A stretch of DNA of 37,322 nt from a virus. Each line of letters opens with the position of its first letter. Positions within the stretch are counted from its first letter, which is position 1. Location of the stretch: positions 1 to 37,322 of the IMG/VR virus record IMGVR_UViG_3300048834_000269, one strand, 5' to 3'. The notes under the pieces are model-generated. The model saw nothing but the letters and a program-made list of their open reading frames with translations, was not told the origin of the DNA and did no database searches. Made by a program: the position numbers and the translations under genes. Positions 23,448 to 29,987 of this stretch are shown piece after piece.

Positions 23448-23687
23448 TCATACGTGGTTAGCGATGATCCATGCGGCTTCCTTGCCAAAAATGTCTTCGA
23501 TCATATCAGGGTTGTCGCCATACTGATCTTTCAGCATCTTACGCAGCTCCGGCCACATTGGATCGTTGTAGGCGTTCGCCTGACAGGTCTGGGCAAATAC
23601 ACTGTGGTGGGTGTTCAGGCTAAGCAGCTCCCGGAGGCGTAGTTGCTGGAACGCTGAGCCGAGGTCGGGGAATGTTTGGAGGTTCAT
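23448..23687 (-). CDS. Hypothetical protein, first gene after operator O1
   Basis: The product is 79 aa from ATG 23687. The longer in-frame start at 23750 (TTG) runs through the operator. The protein is helical (FQQLRLRELLSLNTHHSVF), with DPMWPELRKMLKDQYGD and GKEAAWIIANHV. It follows O1 by about 35 nt and so is probably repressed by the same regulator. Function unknown; by position it may be an early regulatory protein. Confidence 0.6.
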   Translation of the reverse strand: MNLQTFPDLGSAFQQLRLRELLSLNTHHSVFAQTCQANAYNDPMWPELRKMLKDQYGDNPDMIEDIFGKEAAWIIANHV

Positions 23688-23722
23688 GGTGATAGTGTTT
23701 GATAGCGCGAAGGTATTATCTA

Positions 23723-23738
23723 TTTGCCATTCGGCAAA
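23723..23738. promoter_or_regulatory. Operator O1, perfect 6-4-6 palindrome
   Basis: TTTGCC-ATTC-GGCAAA. It overlaps the TTTG of a possible minus-strand -7 element (AATGTTTG, 19 nt after a TTG) ahead of the 23448-23687 gene, between that gene and the HTH gene. It shares its half-sites with O2 and O3. Confidence 0.75.
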
Positions 23739-23742
23739 CATT

Positions 23743-23928
23743 TTAACCAACTTTATTTTTGCAACGACGTTTCACTTTCTTTGCAACGTGCAGGATATGC
23801 CGCCCGGCAATCGTTTCGACCTGCACCACGCCGGGGAGCTGATTGATGGACCCGCGTTTAATATGATATAGCACGTTCTGTTTTGTCATGCCCGCCATGA
23901 GTGCGTACTGTATTGTGGATAGTCTCAT
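23743..23928 (-). CDS. Small helix-turn-helix regulator
   Basis: The product is 61 aa. STIQYALMAGMTKQNVLYHI (4-23) is a helix-turn-helix of the excisionase/MerR-like type, followed by KRGSI, a short wing PGVVQVETIAGRHILHV and a basic tail. It lies between O1 (after its stop) and O2/O3 (before its start), so it is a natural candidate to bind them, as a Cro- or repressor-like switch protein. Another repressor elsewhere could also use these sites. Confidence 0.7.
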   Translation of the reverse strand: MRLSTIQYALMAGMTKQNVLYHIKRGSINQLPGVVQVETIAGRHILHVAKKVKRRCKNKVG

Positions 23929-23937
23929 TCATTAAAT

Positions 23938-23953
23938 TTTGCCGAAAGGTAAA
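23938..23953. promoter_or_regulatory. Operator O2 (leftward promoter)
   Basis: TTTGCC-GAAA-GGTAAA, one mismatch from a perfect palindrome. It covers the minus-strand -7 element TACCTTTC before the HTH gene. Its centre is 45 bp from O3, and it is nearly the exact reverse complement of O3 (15 of 16 positions). Confidence 0.75.
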
Positions 23954-23973
23954 GATTTTTTTGGTAATACAAA
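23944..23973 (-). promoter_or_regulatory. Leftward promoter PL, Bacteroidota type
   Basis: On the minus strand TTTG (23970-23973) is followed, after 18 nt, by TACCTTTC (23944-23951), one mismatch from the Bacteroidota -7 consensus TAnnTTTG. It would drive the HTH gene and the leftward operon. O2 covers its -7 element, so binding there should block it. Confidence 0.55.
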
Positions 23974-23992
23974 AACTTTTTATTTACCTTTG
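23960..23992 (+). promoter_or_regulatory. Rightward promoter PR, Bacteroidota type
   Basis: TTTG (23960-23963) and a perfect TAnnTTTG element, TACCTTTG (23985-23992), are 21 nt apart, as in Bacteroidota sigma-ABfr promoters. O3 covers the -7 element. A start site 5-7 nt downstream would fall at the ATG at 23998, so the first message could be leaderless. Confidence 0.65.
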
Positions 23993-23998
23993 GGCAAA
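23983..23998. promoter_or_regulatory. Operator O3 (rightward promoter)
   Basis: TTTACC-TTTG-GGCAAA, one mismatch from a perfect palindrome. It covers the -7 element of PR and reaches the A of the first rightward start codon. It is nearly the reverse complement of O2. Confidence 0.75.
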
Positions 23999-24093
23999 TG
24001 AACACGATCCTCACCATCCTCGCCGTGTGTATAGCCTGCCGGATACTCGACTACCTGGCGGAGATGGGGCAGGATATTTATCATGAAAAATGA
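23998..24093 (+). CDS. Small membrane/leader peptide, 31 aa
   Basis: ATG 23998, directly after the PR -7 element and touching O3. A short hydrophobic N-terminus, NTILTILAVCIAC, is followed by a polar tail (RILDYLAEMGQDIYHEK). The next gene starts 6 nt after the stop. It could be a leader peptide or a small membrane protein. Its length makes the call uncertain. Confidence 0.5.
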   Translation: MNTILTILAVCIACRILDYLAEMGQDIYHEK

Positions 24094-24099
24094 GACACG

Positions 24100-24330
24100 A
24101 TGAACAGCTACATGATACGAATAGACTACCAGACATTGTACGAACAGGGGATTGACTACCATCCCATCAATGTTAGAAATGACCTGCGCGACAATGGTCT
24201 GACTATTATAAAATCAGTCTACAGCTCTTACGGGTCATGCTGGTTTGTCGAAGTTACTGGAGAATATACCGGCAGGATGCCCTTTGATATATTGGAAACT
24301 AAACCCGAATCTTTTAATTGGTCAATTTAA
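24100..24330 (+). CDS. Hypothetical protein, 76 aa
   Basis: A soluble protein starting MNSYMIRIDYQTLYEQGI, with a beta strand SSYGSCWFVEVTGEY. It is the first full-length gene of the rightward operon. No family recognised. Position next to the switch suggests an early accessory or host-takeover role (inference). Confidence 0.6.
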   Translation: MNSYMIRIDYQTLYEQGIDYHPINVRNDLRDNGLTIIKSVYSSYGSCWFVEVTGEYTGRMPFDILETKPESFNWSI

Positions 24331-24335
24331 GCATT

Positions 24336-24605
24336 ATGTACTACGTAATCCACTGCACCGACCCTTACCTGTTAGCCCGCTTCAGCACCTGCCTACAGAT
24401 GGCGGGGGTACCTGTTGATTTGCCTTGGTGTGAAGAACGTAACCCATTTACTAAAGATTATTATTGGGCTAAGGTATCGAATTTTGGGTTACAGTTTTTT
24501 CTTCACGATTGCTCGCTTACTGTTATGTTGCTTGGTGCCACCCGCTTCACCCTCACGGAGCGCAATTTTGAAACCGTATTATTCACCATAATTGATCAGA
24601 AATGA
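24336..24605 (+). CDS. Hypothetical protein, 89 aa
   Basis: ATG 24336, 5 nt after the upstream stop; a TTG at 24318 would extend it into that gene. It begins MYYVIHCTDPYLLARFSTCL, with repeated aromatic strands and four cysteines. The stop overlaps the next start by ATGA. No family recognised. Confidence 0.6.
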   Translation: MYYVIHCTDPYLLARFSTCLQMAGVPVDLPWCEERNPFTKDYYWAKVSNFGLQFFLHDCSLTVMLLGATRFTLTERNFETVLFTIIDQK

Positions 24606-24919
24606 AAGAGTTGACAAGACAACAAGTTTTTGAAGTGCTGAAATCAGCCCTTCAGGATTTTCACTTGGAAGAAGATGACATAGACGGAATTAGCGATGAT
24701 GATATGGCCATTGCTAATGCCTGTTACCGCCTCGGCCAGCATGAGGCGCAGCCATCGGAGCCGGACAGGTGGAAGATAGCCAGCCAGCAGATGGCGGGAT
24801 TATTAGCGAACCCTGAAGCTATTGCAAGCCCCGATAGAATCGCTAAGGACGCAATAGCGTACACCGACGCCCTTATCGCCGAACTCAACCGCACTGCGGA
24901 AAAGGGAGGGGAGGGATGA
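24602..24919 (+). CDS. Hypothetical protein, 105 aa
   Basis: A helical, acidic protein beginning MKELTRQQVFEVLKSALQDF, with acidic EEDDIDGISDDD (23-34) and an Ala-rich C-terminal helix. It overlaps both neighbours by ATGA. Its C-terminal part (ADALIAEL-type helix before a Gly tail) resembles small phage accessory proteins of no known function. Confidence 0.6.
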   Translation: MKELTRQQVFEVLKSALQDFHLEEDDIDGISDDDMAIANACYRLGQHEAQPSEPDRWKIASQQMAGLLANPEAIASPDRIAKDAIAYTDALIAELNRTAEKGGEG

Positions 24920-25182
24920 GCGCACCTGTAGGGCATACTTGCAAAAGCATCGACAACGCTATTGATAAGGCGAGACGATTGCTAAAATTAGCGGAGGATA
25001 TGAAAGATATATCCAGAGAGATAATAGGTCTTTCTGAAGATTTGGAGAACGATTTGGAGGACTTGAGAACTGATAACTCACGCTTGCGTGATTGGGGCGA
25101 GCAAAGCGAAGAAGAAATTGATAAACTTAACGAAGAAATTGAGAGGATTGAAACATTGTTAAAAGAAACTATTAACCCATGA
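24916..25182 (+). CDS. Coiled-coil hypothetical protein, 88 aa
   Basis: From residue 12 on, the protein is one long amphipathic helix with heptad-like spacing (LLKLAEDMKDISREI; DLENDLEDLR; EIDKLNEEIERIETLL). It probably forms a coiled-coil oligomer. It is coupled by ATGA to both neighbours. No function can be named. Confidence 0.65.
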   Translation: MSAPVGHTCKSIDNAIDKARRLLKLAEDMKDISREIIGLSEDLENDLEDLRTDNSRLRDWGEQSEEEIDKLNEEIERIETLLKETINP

Positions 25183-25619
25183 CCCCAACAACCTGGAACG
25201 AAGTTGCGCACCTGTATATAGGGTGCAAGTATCGAATGACATATTTAGATTATGAACCCGGACAATGGACGGTTCCATCTCAACTTACACTTAGCCGATT
25301 GGAGGCATTGAAAAATGACGCATCTGTGGAAGATATCCAGTTGTTTCTGCGCCCGCTCAGCAGCATGACGGAGGAGGAGTTTAATGCAATTGCTCCGTCT
25401 TTATCATCCGATATAGTACTTGCGTATCGACAACCGAAAAATTTTACGGATAGACCGTGGCATGTTATTATTTTAGAAAACAGGCTACATACTAATACGC
25501 TTACTTTTAATGACGGAATGGTCTTGCTTTCCCGCCACTTCGACCTATTCGGGCTGATTGAATCCGGCCAAGCCCTCGACGCAACAACATTCCCTAACCA
25601 AACCGCCCCGGAGTTATGA
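25179..25619 (+). CDS. Phage accessory protein, 146 aa
   Basis: It begins MTPTTWNEVAHLYIGCKYRM and has IQLFLRPLSSMTEEEF (54-69), RPWHVI, and the ending LLSRHFDLFGLIESGQALD (119-137). This pattern is familiar from small accessory proteins in Bacteroidota phages, but it has no characterised function. It overlaps both neighbours by ATGA. Confidence 0.65.
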   Translation: MTPTTWNEVAHLYIGCKYRMTYLDYEPGQWTVPSQLTLSRLEALKNDASVEDIQLFLRPLSSMTEEEFNAIAPSLSSDIVLAYRQPKNFTDRPWHVIILENRLHTNTLTFNDGMVLLSRHFDLFGLIESGQALDATTFPNQTAPEL

Positions 25620-25927
25620 AATACGGAGAAAAATCACTGAAGGACTACAACGCCCCAAAATCATTGCCAGAATTGTGGTCATTAGGAATACTAATGGGTC
25701 GAGTTGAATTTTGGTCAAACAAATACGACATATCCATACAGTTCTGGGGAACTGGGAACGTGAATGTTTTTATAGAAAATGGTTCTGTAGAACTGTACAG
25801 TTTTGGAGGTTGCGAAACAATCTTAGATGCCGCCATTGAAATAATTAGGTGGTGCGAGAAGGCAAACCCACGGGTTAAATACCCGACTTTTCTTGCACCG
25901 CCATCAGGAGACATTGTTGACGATTAA
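25616..25927 (+). CDS. Hypothetical protein, 103 aa
   Basis: A mixed alpha/beta protein with VEFWSNKYDISIQFWGTGNVN and a following helix DAAIEIIRWCEKAN. It starts in an ATGA overlap and ends before a gap that holds a GC-rich palindrome. No domain recognised. Confidence 0.6.
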   Translation: MKYGEKSLKDYNAPKSLPELWSLGILMGRVEFWSNKYDISIQFWGTGNVNVFIENGSVELYSFGGCETILDAAIEIIRWCEKANPRVKYPTFLAPPSGDIVDD

Positions 25928-25942
25928 TAACGATTTAAACCG

Positions 25943-25953
25943 CCCCGGAGGGG
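25943..25953. repeat. GC-rich palindrome at gene junction (a)
   Basis: CCCC-GGA-GGGG within a 38-nt gap between two rightward genes, 12 nt before the next ATG. One of four GC-rich hairpin sequences at the only larger gaps of this operon. Confidence 0.5.
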
Positions 25954-25965
25954 GAGTAGAAAAGT

Positions 25966-26238
25966 ATGAAAAGGATATTTAAGTACAAATTAGAGACAAC
26001 TGATCTTCAGTCAATAGATATGCCGCAGGGTGCTGAAATCTTGTGCTTACAAGTTCAAAACGGAGAGCCATGTATCTGGGCATTAGTAAATGATGCCGCA
26101 ACAGTAACCAAAAGGCACTTTGAAATATACGGCACAGGCCACAATATCCCGAACGCAAACAGAAAGTATATCGGGACTTATCAGCTACGTGGTGGTGCTT
26201 TGGTATATCATTGTTTTGAACTCATAAACCTTGTATAA
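25966..26238 (+). CDS. DUF7352-like phage protein, 90 aa
   Basis: The pattern MKRIFKYKLETTDLQSIDMP, then GAEILCLQVQNGEPCIWALVN, IYGTGHNIP, YIGTYQLRGGALVYHCFE matches a small, widespread phage family (DUF7352) with no known function. It begins after a 38-nt gap holding a GC-rich palindrome. Confidence 0.7.
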   Translation: MKRIFKYKLETTDLQSIDMPQGAEILCLQVQNGEPCIWALVNDAATVTKRHFEIYGTGHNIPNANRKYIGTYQLRGGALVYHCFELINLV

Positions 26239-26240
26239 CC

Positions 26241-26618
26241 ATGAACCGCATCTACATCGAAACGCCCATCGACCAGACGGAGGGGCTGGAGGATGGACGT
26301 TATACAGTAACCAATGGAGTTGCCTTCTTTGATGTCCAGTACGACAAGCATTATGGATTCTACGAGGAGTTCACCGACTGTTCGACCTTGGTATCCTACC
26401 TGCGCTCTGCCCCGGATAACAGCGTGGTGGTGTCGGCGACCGACTTTGAGAATCTGATTGAGTATGTAATTGATCATTACGAGCGGGAGATTCACAATGG
26501 ACGGCGAACGAACCTATGGCTTAAGAATGAGGACGGACTTGAATACACTACCAAAGAGATAGTCAACCAATTCATCCAAACCAAACTGGCCCAGATGGGC
26601 GGAAAGGAGGGAGTATGA
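26241..26618 (+). CDS. Hypothetical protein, 125 aa
   Basis: An acidic, soluble protein starting MNRIYIETPIDQTEGLEDG, with SVVVSATDFENLIEYVIDH and a C-terminal helix. It starts 2 nt after the previous stop and overlaps the next start by ATGA. No family recognised. Confidence 0.6.
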   Translation: MNRIYIETPIDQTEGLEDGRYTVTNGVAFFDVQYDKHYGFYEEFTDCSTLVSYLRSAPDNSVVVSATDFENLIEYVIDHYEREIHNGRRTNLWLKNEDGLEYTTKEIVNQFIQTKLAQMGGKEGV

Positions 26619-26818
26619 TACGCAAGTTTTTAAAGGCAATTGGAGTTCTGCAAGAAAAAAGAATTAAGCACGGGTTTAAAAGGAAAAGACTTAACCCATA
26701 TAACCCTTTAAGCTACATTACGATAATAGTATGTGTTTTGATTGGTATCGTATTGTTTGGCTTTGTCGGGATAACGAAGGAAATGGACTTTAGCGAAAAC
26801 CCGTTTAAATATCAATAA
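26615..26818 (+). CDS. Small membrane protein, 67 aa
   Basis: A basic N-terminal half (QEKRIKHGFKRKRLN) is followed by one transmembrane span YITIIVCVLIGIVLFGFVG (34-52) and an acidic tail. Positive-inside rule places the N-terminus in the cytoplasm. Function unknown. Confidence 0.65.
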   Translation: MIRKFLKAIGVLQEKRIKHGFKRKRLNPYNPLSYITIIVCVLIGIVLFGFVGITKEMDFSENPFKYQ

Positions 26819-26820
26819 CA

Positions 26821-26833
26821 CCCGCCAGGCGGG
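26821..26833. repeat. GC-rich palindrome at gene junction (b)
   Basis: CCCGCC-A-GGCGGG, a perfect 13-nt palindrome (as RNA, a 5-bp stem with a CAG loop), 2 nt after a stop and 9 nt before the next ATG. Confidence 0.6.
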
Positions 26834-26842
26834 GAAAATGAA

Positions 26843-27019
26843 ATGAATATGGAAGAAGAAATGGAGATTACAGATGTTCAAGTGACGCTGAAAACAGCAA
26901 ACGGGAAAGAGTTTTTATTGAATCTTAACACAGAAGAAAAGAAAATTATTTTTTCTGCAATAATGAACTCTCTTAAAGAAATTGACACAATAGAGGTCAT
27001 TCATTCAATTGATAAATAA
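26843..27019 (+). CDS. Small hypothetical protein, 58 aa
   Basis: ATG 26843. An acidic, Lys-rich protein: EEMEITDVQVTLKTANGKE then LNLNTEEKKIIFSAIMNSLK and a beta-like end. Base and residue composition look coding. A purine-rich start region precedes it. The next gene starts 6 nt after the stop. No family recognised. Confidence 0.55.
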   Translation: MNMEEEMEITDVQVTLKTANGKEFLLNLNTEEKKIIFSAIMNSLKEIDTIEVIHSIDK

Positions 27020-27025
27020 ACACAC

Positions 27026-27919
27026 ATGACTACACAACTCGAATACTGGAAGCAACGCTGCGAGGCGGCGGAGAATTACATTGATAAAAGTCCCTGCGAT
27101 CCTGATATTACAGGAGATCAAATAAAGGCTTATGCTGAATGGAGAGACATTTCACGTACCGAACCACCCGCCCCCGAAGCGGTGGGGGAGGCTGATGAAG
27201 AATCATATGGATTTAAGGCTATGGCAGAGTATAGAAGTTGTTTCCCTGAAGGACACAATGCTGAACGTTTTAATGGGTTTTACGATGGCTTTATTACAGG
27301 CTCCCGCTGGCGTGGGGAGCAGGGGGCATGTGTTAGCGGGTCATTGCTGCTTCATATTTTACTTCAAAAAGCAGATATAGTCAATGAAGATGGGATGCCA
27401 GTTATTAAATATGTAGAAAAGCCAAATGGTGGTAGCGTCGCTTACGTAAGACATGATTCAATGGTTAAGACCCTAAACTCTATTATCAAAGATAAGCACC
27501 CATGTTGCGGCGCAAGGTGGGATGAATCACAGATACTTGATGCTGTGAGGCGCGAGTTAATTGCAACCAATCAAGAGTTGGGTATTTGCGAAGGACTACA
27601 AGAGAATGATTACATGTTTATTGGTGTAGTGAGTGAGGCGATTAAGAGAAGGCTGCAACCCGACGAATCCCCCTGCACCTGCCAGTCATTGCCGACAAGG
27701 GAGGATGCGGAGAAGTGGGCCACCGATCGCTATGCTGGACATCCGGCAAAGGCAGCCGGGGCCGTCGCCATGTACGACTGGCTCGCCTCCCATCAGAAAC
27801 CCATCCCCACTCGCTCCCAGGTCAACGAATGGTGCAATGCTCATTCATCCATGATCGCAGCCAATCCGATGTATGCGATCAGGAAGTTTTACAACTGGAT
27901 TTTTAACAACAAAAAATAA
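27026..27919 (+). CDS. Hypothetical phage protein, 297 aa
   Basis: The largest gene of the rightward operon. It starts MTTQLEYWKQRCEAAENYID (a helix common at the start of phage accessory proteins). It has a GFYDGFITGSRWRGEQ segment, Cys-containing motifs (HPCCGARW; CTCQS) and a C-terminal helix-rich part. It looks like a mosaic of short modules. GC-rich segments at about 27165-27190 resemble the junction palindromes. No enzymatic motif was seen. Confidence 0.6.
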   Translation: MTTQLEYWKQRCEAAENYIDKSPCDPDITGDQIKAYAEWRDISRTEPPAPEAVGEADEESYGFKAMAEYRSCFPEGHNAERFNGFYDGFITGSRWRGEQGACVSGSLLLHILLQKADIVNEDGMPVIKYVEKPNGGSVAYVRHDSMVKTLNSIIKDKHPCCGARWDESQILDAVRRELIATNQELGICEGLQENDYMFIGVVSEAIKRRLQPDESPCTCQSLPTREDAEKWATDRYAGHPAKAAGAVAMYDWLASHQKPIPTRSQVNEWCNAHSSMIAANPMYAIRKFYNWIFNNKK

Positions 27920-27924
27920 AGAAG

Positions 27925-28191
27925 ATGGCAGAATTTAAACAGTACAGACGTACACAAATTGCCGAAATGCGGCCTGTAACAGAATGGGATATTAAAGCCT
28001 ATCAGGTTGACCGGGAAATTCACTCTACAATAGAGAGTGAAATTAAGGTATCAATCAGCGATGTTGACAAGCAGAATGGTAGCCCGAAAATTGGCGACAT
28101 GATTGCCCGGAATCCGAAAAACCATAAAGATCAATGGCTGGTTGCAGAGAAGTATTTCAAGGATAATTTTGAAGAAATCCCCACCCCATGA
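27925..28191 (+). CDS. Hypothetical protein, 88 aa
   Basis: Begins MAEFKQYRRTQIAEMRPVTE and carries GSPKIGDMIARNPKNHKDQWLVAEKYFKDNF, a pattern seen in small phage proteins of unknown role that accompany DNA metabolism genes. It overlaps the next start by ATGA. Confidence 0.65.
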   Translation: MAEFKQYRRTQIAEMRPVTEWDIKAYQVDREIHSTIESEIKVSISDVDKQNGSPKIGDMIARNPKNHKDQWLVAEKYFKDNFEEIPTP

Positions 28192-28547
28192 CCCAGCACG
28201 AAAACATACTATTCCGGGAGCTGAAGGATGGCGAAGGCTCCCCGGAGATCAGCAAGGATGGCCGCAAGCTGGTGTTATGGGATAAAGCGGGTAGCATTGA
28301 ACAGGCACTCCCTCCCGGCTCCTGGCGCATCGTCGGAACGACTGACACGATGGGGGAGGATGAGTGGGGGGAGGTGGTGGAACCTGTTGAAGTTGCTGGC
28401 GGAAATGAAGGCCGACATTTCGGCTATGTAAATTACGATGAAGATAGGCAGCACGACTTTAATACCGCTACAGAGTCCGGCCACTCACTATTACAATCAC
28501 TCGGCATCACCGATAAGTGCGTGGTGCTTAAAAATGAAATGGAATGA
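28188..28547 (+). CDS. Hypothetical protein, 119 aa
   Basis: Acidic protein starting MTQHENILFRELKDGEGSPE, with LPPGSWRIVGTTD and a C-terminal YDEDRQHDFNTATESGHSLL. G-rich codons around 28355-28380 stand out from the A/T-rich neighbours. It overlaps both neighbours by ATGA. No family recognised. Confidence 0.55.
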   Translation: MTQHENILFRELKDGEGSPEISKDGRKLVLWDKAGSIEQALPPGSWRIVGTTDTMGEDEWGEVVEPVEVAGGNEGRHFGYVNYDEDRQHDFNTATESGHSLLQSLGITDKCVVLKNEME

Positions 28548-28969
28548 ATATCTACGAACTAATTACACCAAGTGATCCAATTACATTTAAGGCCATCAAT
28601 GACAAAGTCGCTTTTATCTGCGCTTTACTGTTAGGTAATGGGAAAGCAGGGTGCAAAAACGCTTTAACTGGTGAAAATATCCCAACTATGTTGGCATTTT
28701 CAAGCGACCCAGAAAAGGAAATGATTTCTTTTATTGGTGGCGACGTGAGTGAATTTATTGAATCAAATAAGAAAGACATTTCAAAATGCTTTCTTTCCTT
28801 CGCTTACGGTTCAGTATCAGATCGACAAACATACGATTCCGCTATTGAAGCAATTACAGAGCCGGAAAAGCTGAAAGAATTTAAAGAAAAACATGAAGAT
28901 CAAAACAGATCATCACTGTCAAAATGGGTACAGCACGCTTGGAATTACGGAGAAAAATTCAAACTCTAA
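28544..28969 (+). CDS. Hypothetical protein, 141 aa
   Basis: An alpha/beta protein beginning MNIYELITPSDPITFKAIND, with ALLLGNGKAGCKN, GGDVSEFI and SFAYGSVSDRQTYDSAIEAI, resembling phage proteins of unknown function. It starts in an ATGA overlap and is followed by a GC-rich palindrome before the SPOUT methyltransferase. Confidence 0.6.
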   Translation: MNIYELITPSDPITFKAINDKVAFICALLLGNGKAGCKNALTGENIPTMLAFSSDPEKEMISFIGGDVSEFIESNKKDISKCFLSFAYGSVSDRQTYDSAIEAITEPEKLKEFKEKHEDQNRSSLSKWVQHAWNYGEKFKL

Positions 28970-28972
28970 CCC

Positions 28973-28991
28973 CCGCCGCCGGGTAGGGCGG
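28973..28991. repeat. GC-rich palindrome at gene junction (c)
   Basis: CCGCC-(9 nt)-GGCGG, directly after a stop and 5 nt before the start of the SPOUT methyltransferase gene. Confidence 0.5.
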
Positions 28992-28996
28992 TATGA

Positions 28997-29446
28997 ATGA
29001 GTATGAGAGGATATTTTGGAATCGGGATATTAGACCCAAAAACGACAGATAACATTGGTACTCTTTGGCGGTCGGCTAATCTGTTTGGCGCAGCTTTTAT
29101 ATTTACGATTGGTGGAAGATATAAGAAGCAGCCGACCGACACTATGCAGACATGGAGGCATATACCTCTACACAATTACGCAACCTTTGAGTTGTTTTAT
29201 AATTCAATGCCGTATAACTGCAAATTAATTGGTGTTGAGTTGGACGAAAAATCTGTGCCTATATCAAAATTCGTTCACCCGGAAAGAGCAATCTATTTAC
29301 TTGGTGCGGAAGATCACGGATTAACAAAAGAAGCAATTACCTGTTGCCATCATATCATACAACTTCCGGGAGAATATTCAATGAATGTTGCTGTAGCTGG
29401 TAGTATTGCTCTTTATGACCGGATAAACAAACTAACCACCCCTTAA
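28997..29446 (+). CDS. SPOUT-type RNA 2'-O-methyltransferase (TrmH/SpoU-like)
   Basis: The product is 149 aa. All three motifs of the SpoU/TrmH knot are present: motif 1 NIGTLWRSANLFGAA (19-33, Asn19 and Arg25), motif 2 YLLGAEDHGLT (100-110) and motif 3 MNVAVAGSIALYDR (129-142). It would methylate a ribose of tRNA or rRNA. The size is that of a minimal TrmL-like domain. ATG 28997 or 29003 may be the start. It is isolated in a GC-palindrome-flanked slot, so it may be a later acquisition. Confidence 0.85.
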   Translation: MSMRGYFGIGILDPKTTDNIGTLWRSANLFGAAFIFTIGGRYKKQPTDTMQTWRHIPLHNYATFELFYNSMPYNCKLIGVELDEKSVPISKFVHPERAIYLLGAEDHGLTKEAITCCHHIIQLPGEYSMNVAVAGSIALYDRINKLTTP

Positions 29447-29451
29447 CGCCT

Positions 29452-29469
29452 CCCGCAGCGTAAGGCGGG
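29452..29469. repeat. GC-rich palindrome at gene junction (d)
   Basis: CCCGC-(8 nt)-GCGGG, in the 32-nt gap between the methyltransferase and a membrane protein gene, 9 nt before the next ATG. Confidence 0.5.
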
Positions 29470-29478
29470 GTAGTAGGT

Positions 29479-29661
29479 ATGAAGCAAATAGCACCACTTA
29501 TCATCATCATTTTTGCTGTCTATTTAGGCGCATCATTTATCATTCTAAACATGAACCCTGCGATATGGTCAAGACAGGAGAGGGGTATAACAGTCGCTTT
29601 GTGTGTAGTGTTATACATGATGTACGTAGCTTGGGTTGACATACATAAGGAGGAGAACTAA
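29479..29661 (+). CDS. Small membrane protein, 60 aa
   Basis: Two hydrophobic spans, APLIIIIFAVYLGASFIIL (5-23) and ITVALCVVLYMMYVAWV (36-53), with an acidic end KEEN. It shares one base with the next gene. Function unknown. Confidence 0.65.
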   Translation: MKQIAPLIIIIFAVYLGASFIILNMNPAIWSRQERGITVALCVVLYMMYVAWVDIHKEEN

Positions 29662-29987
29662 TGCTCACCCTCCTCCCCATCCTCATCACCTTCACCCTCG
29701 ACATCCTCACCGACGTGAGGCAGTGGGGACGTATCAAGCACGTCAGGGGCGCACTGCTGAGGGTGCCGGGGATTGCGCTGACTATCTGGCTTGACCCGAT
29801 GAACGCGATCTTGGTGCCAGCCTACTGGGGATTATTCGATATTACCATCGCACTCGCGAAAGGACTGCCGTGGTACTACATCGGCACCACGTCCTGGCTG
29901 GATCGGTTGCAGCGACGGTACCGATGGCTGATGTGGGTGAAGTGGGGGCTGGTGCCGATTTGTTTAACTTTAAGGATTGTATTATGA
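29661..29987 (+). CDS. Membrane protein, 108 aa
   Basis: At least two hydrophobic segments (LTLLPILITFTLDILTDV; NAILVPAYWGLFDITIALA) and a Trp/Tyr-rich middle (KGLPWYYIGTTSWLDR) as in small membrane proteins of Bacteroidota phages. It overlaps both neighbours. Function unknown. Confidence 0.6.
   Translation: MLTLLPILITFTLDILTDVRQWGRIKHVRGALLRVPGIALTIWLDPMNAILVPAYWGLFDITIALAKGLPWYYIGTTSWLDRLQRRYRWLMWVKWGLVPICLTLRIVL

Noticed and set aside
23284-23451. 55-codon minus-strand frame with ATGA start after the 23448-23687 gene
   Set aside because: Second half is Arg/Gly-rich low-complexity sequence; the other frame (23268-23405) gives a better membrane peptide. Not excluded.
23907-23916. DnaA-box-like sequence (CTATCCACA on minus strand)
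   Set aside because: Single site with one mismatch inside the HTH coding region; no cluster of boxes.
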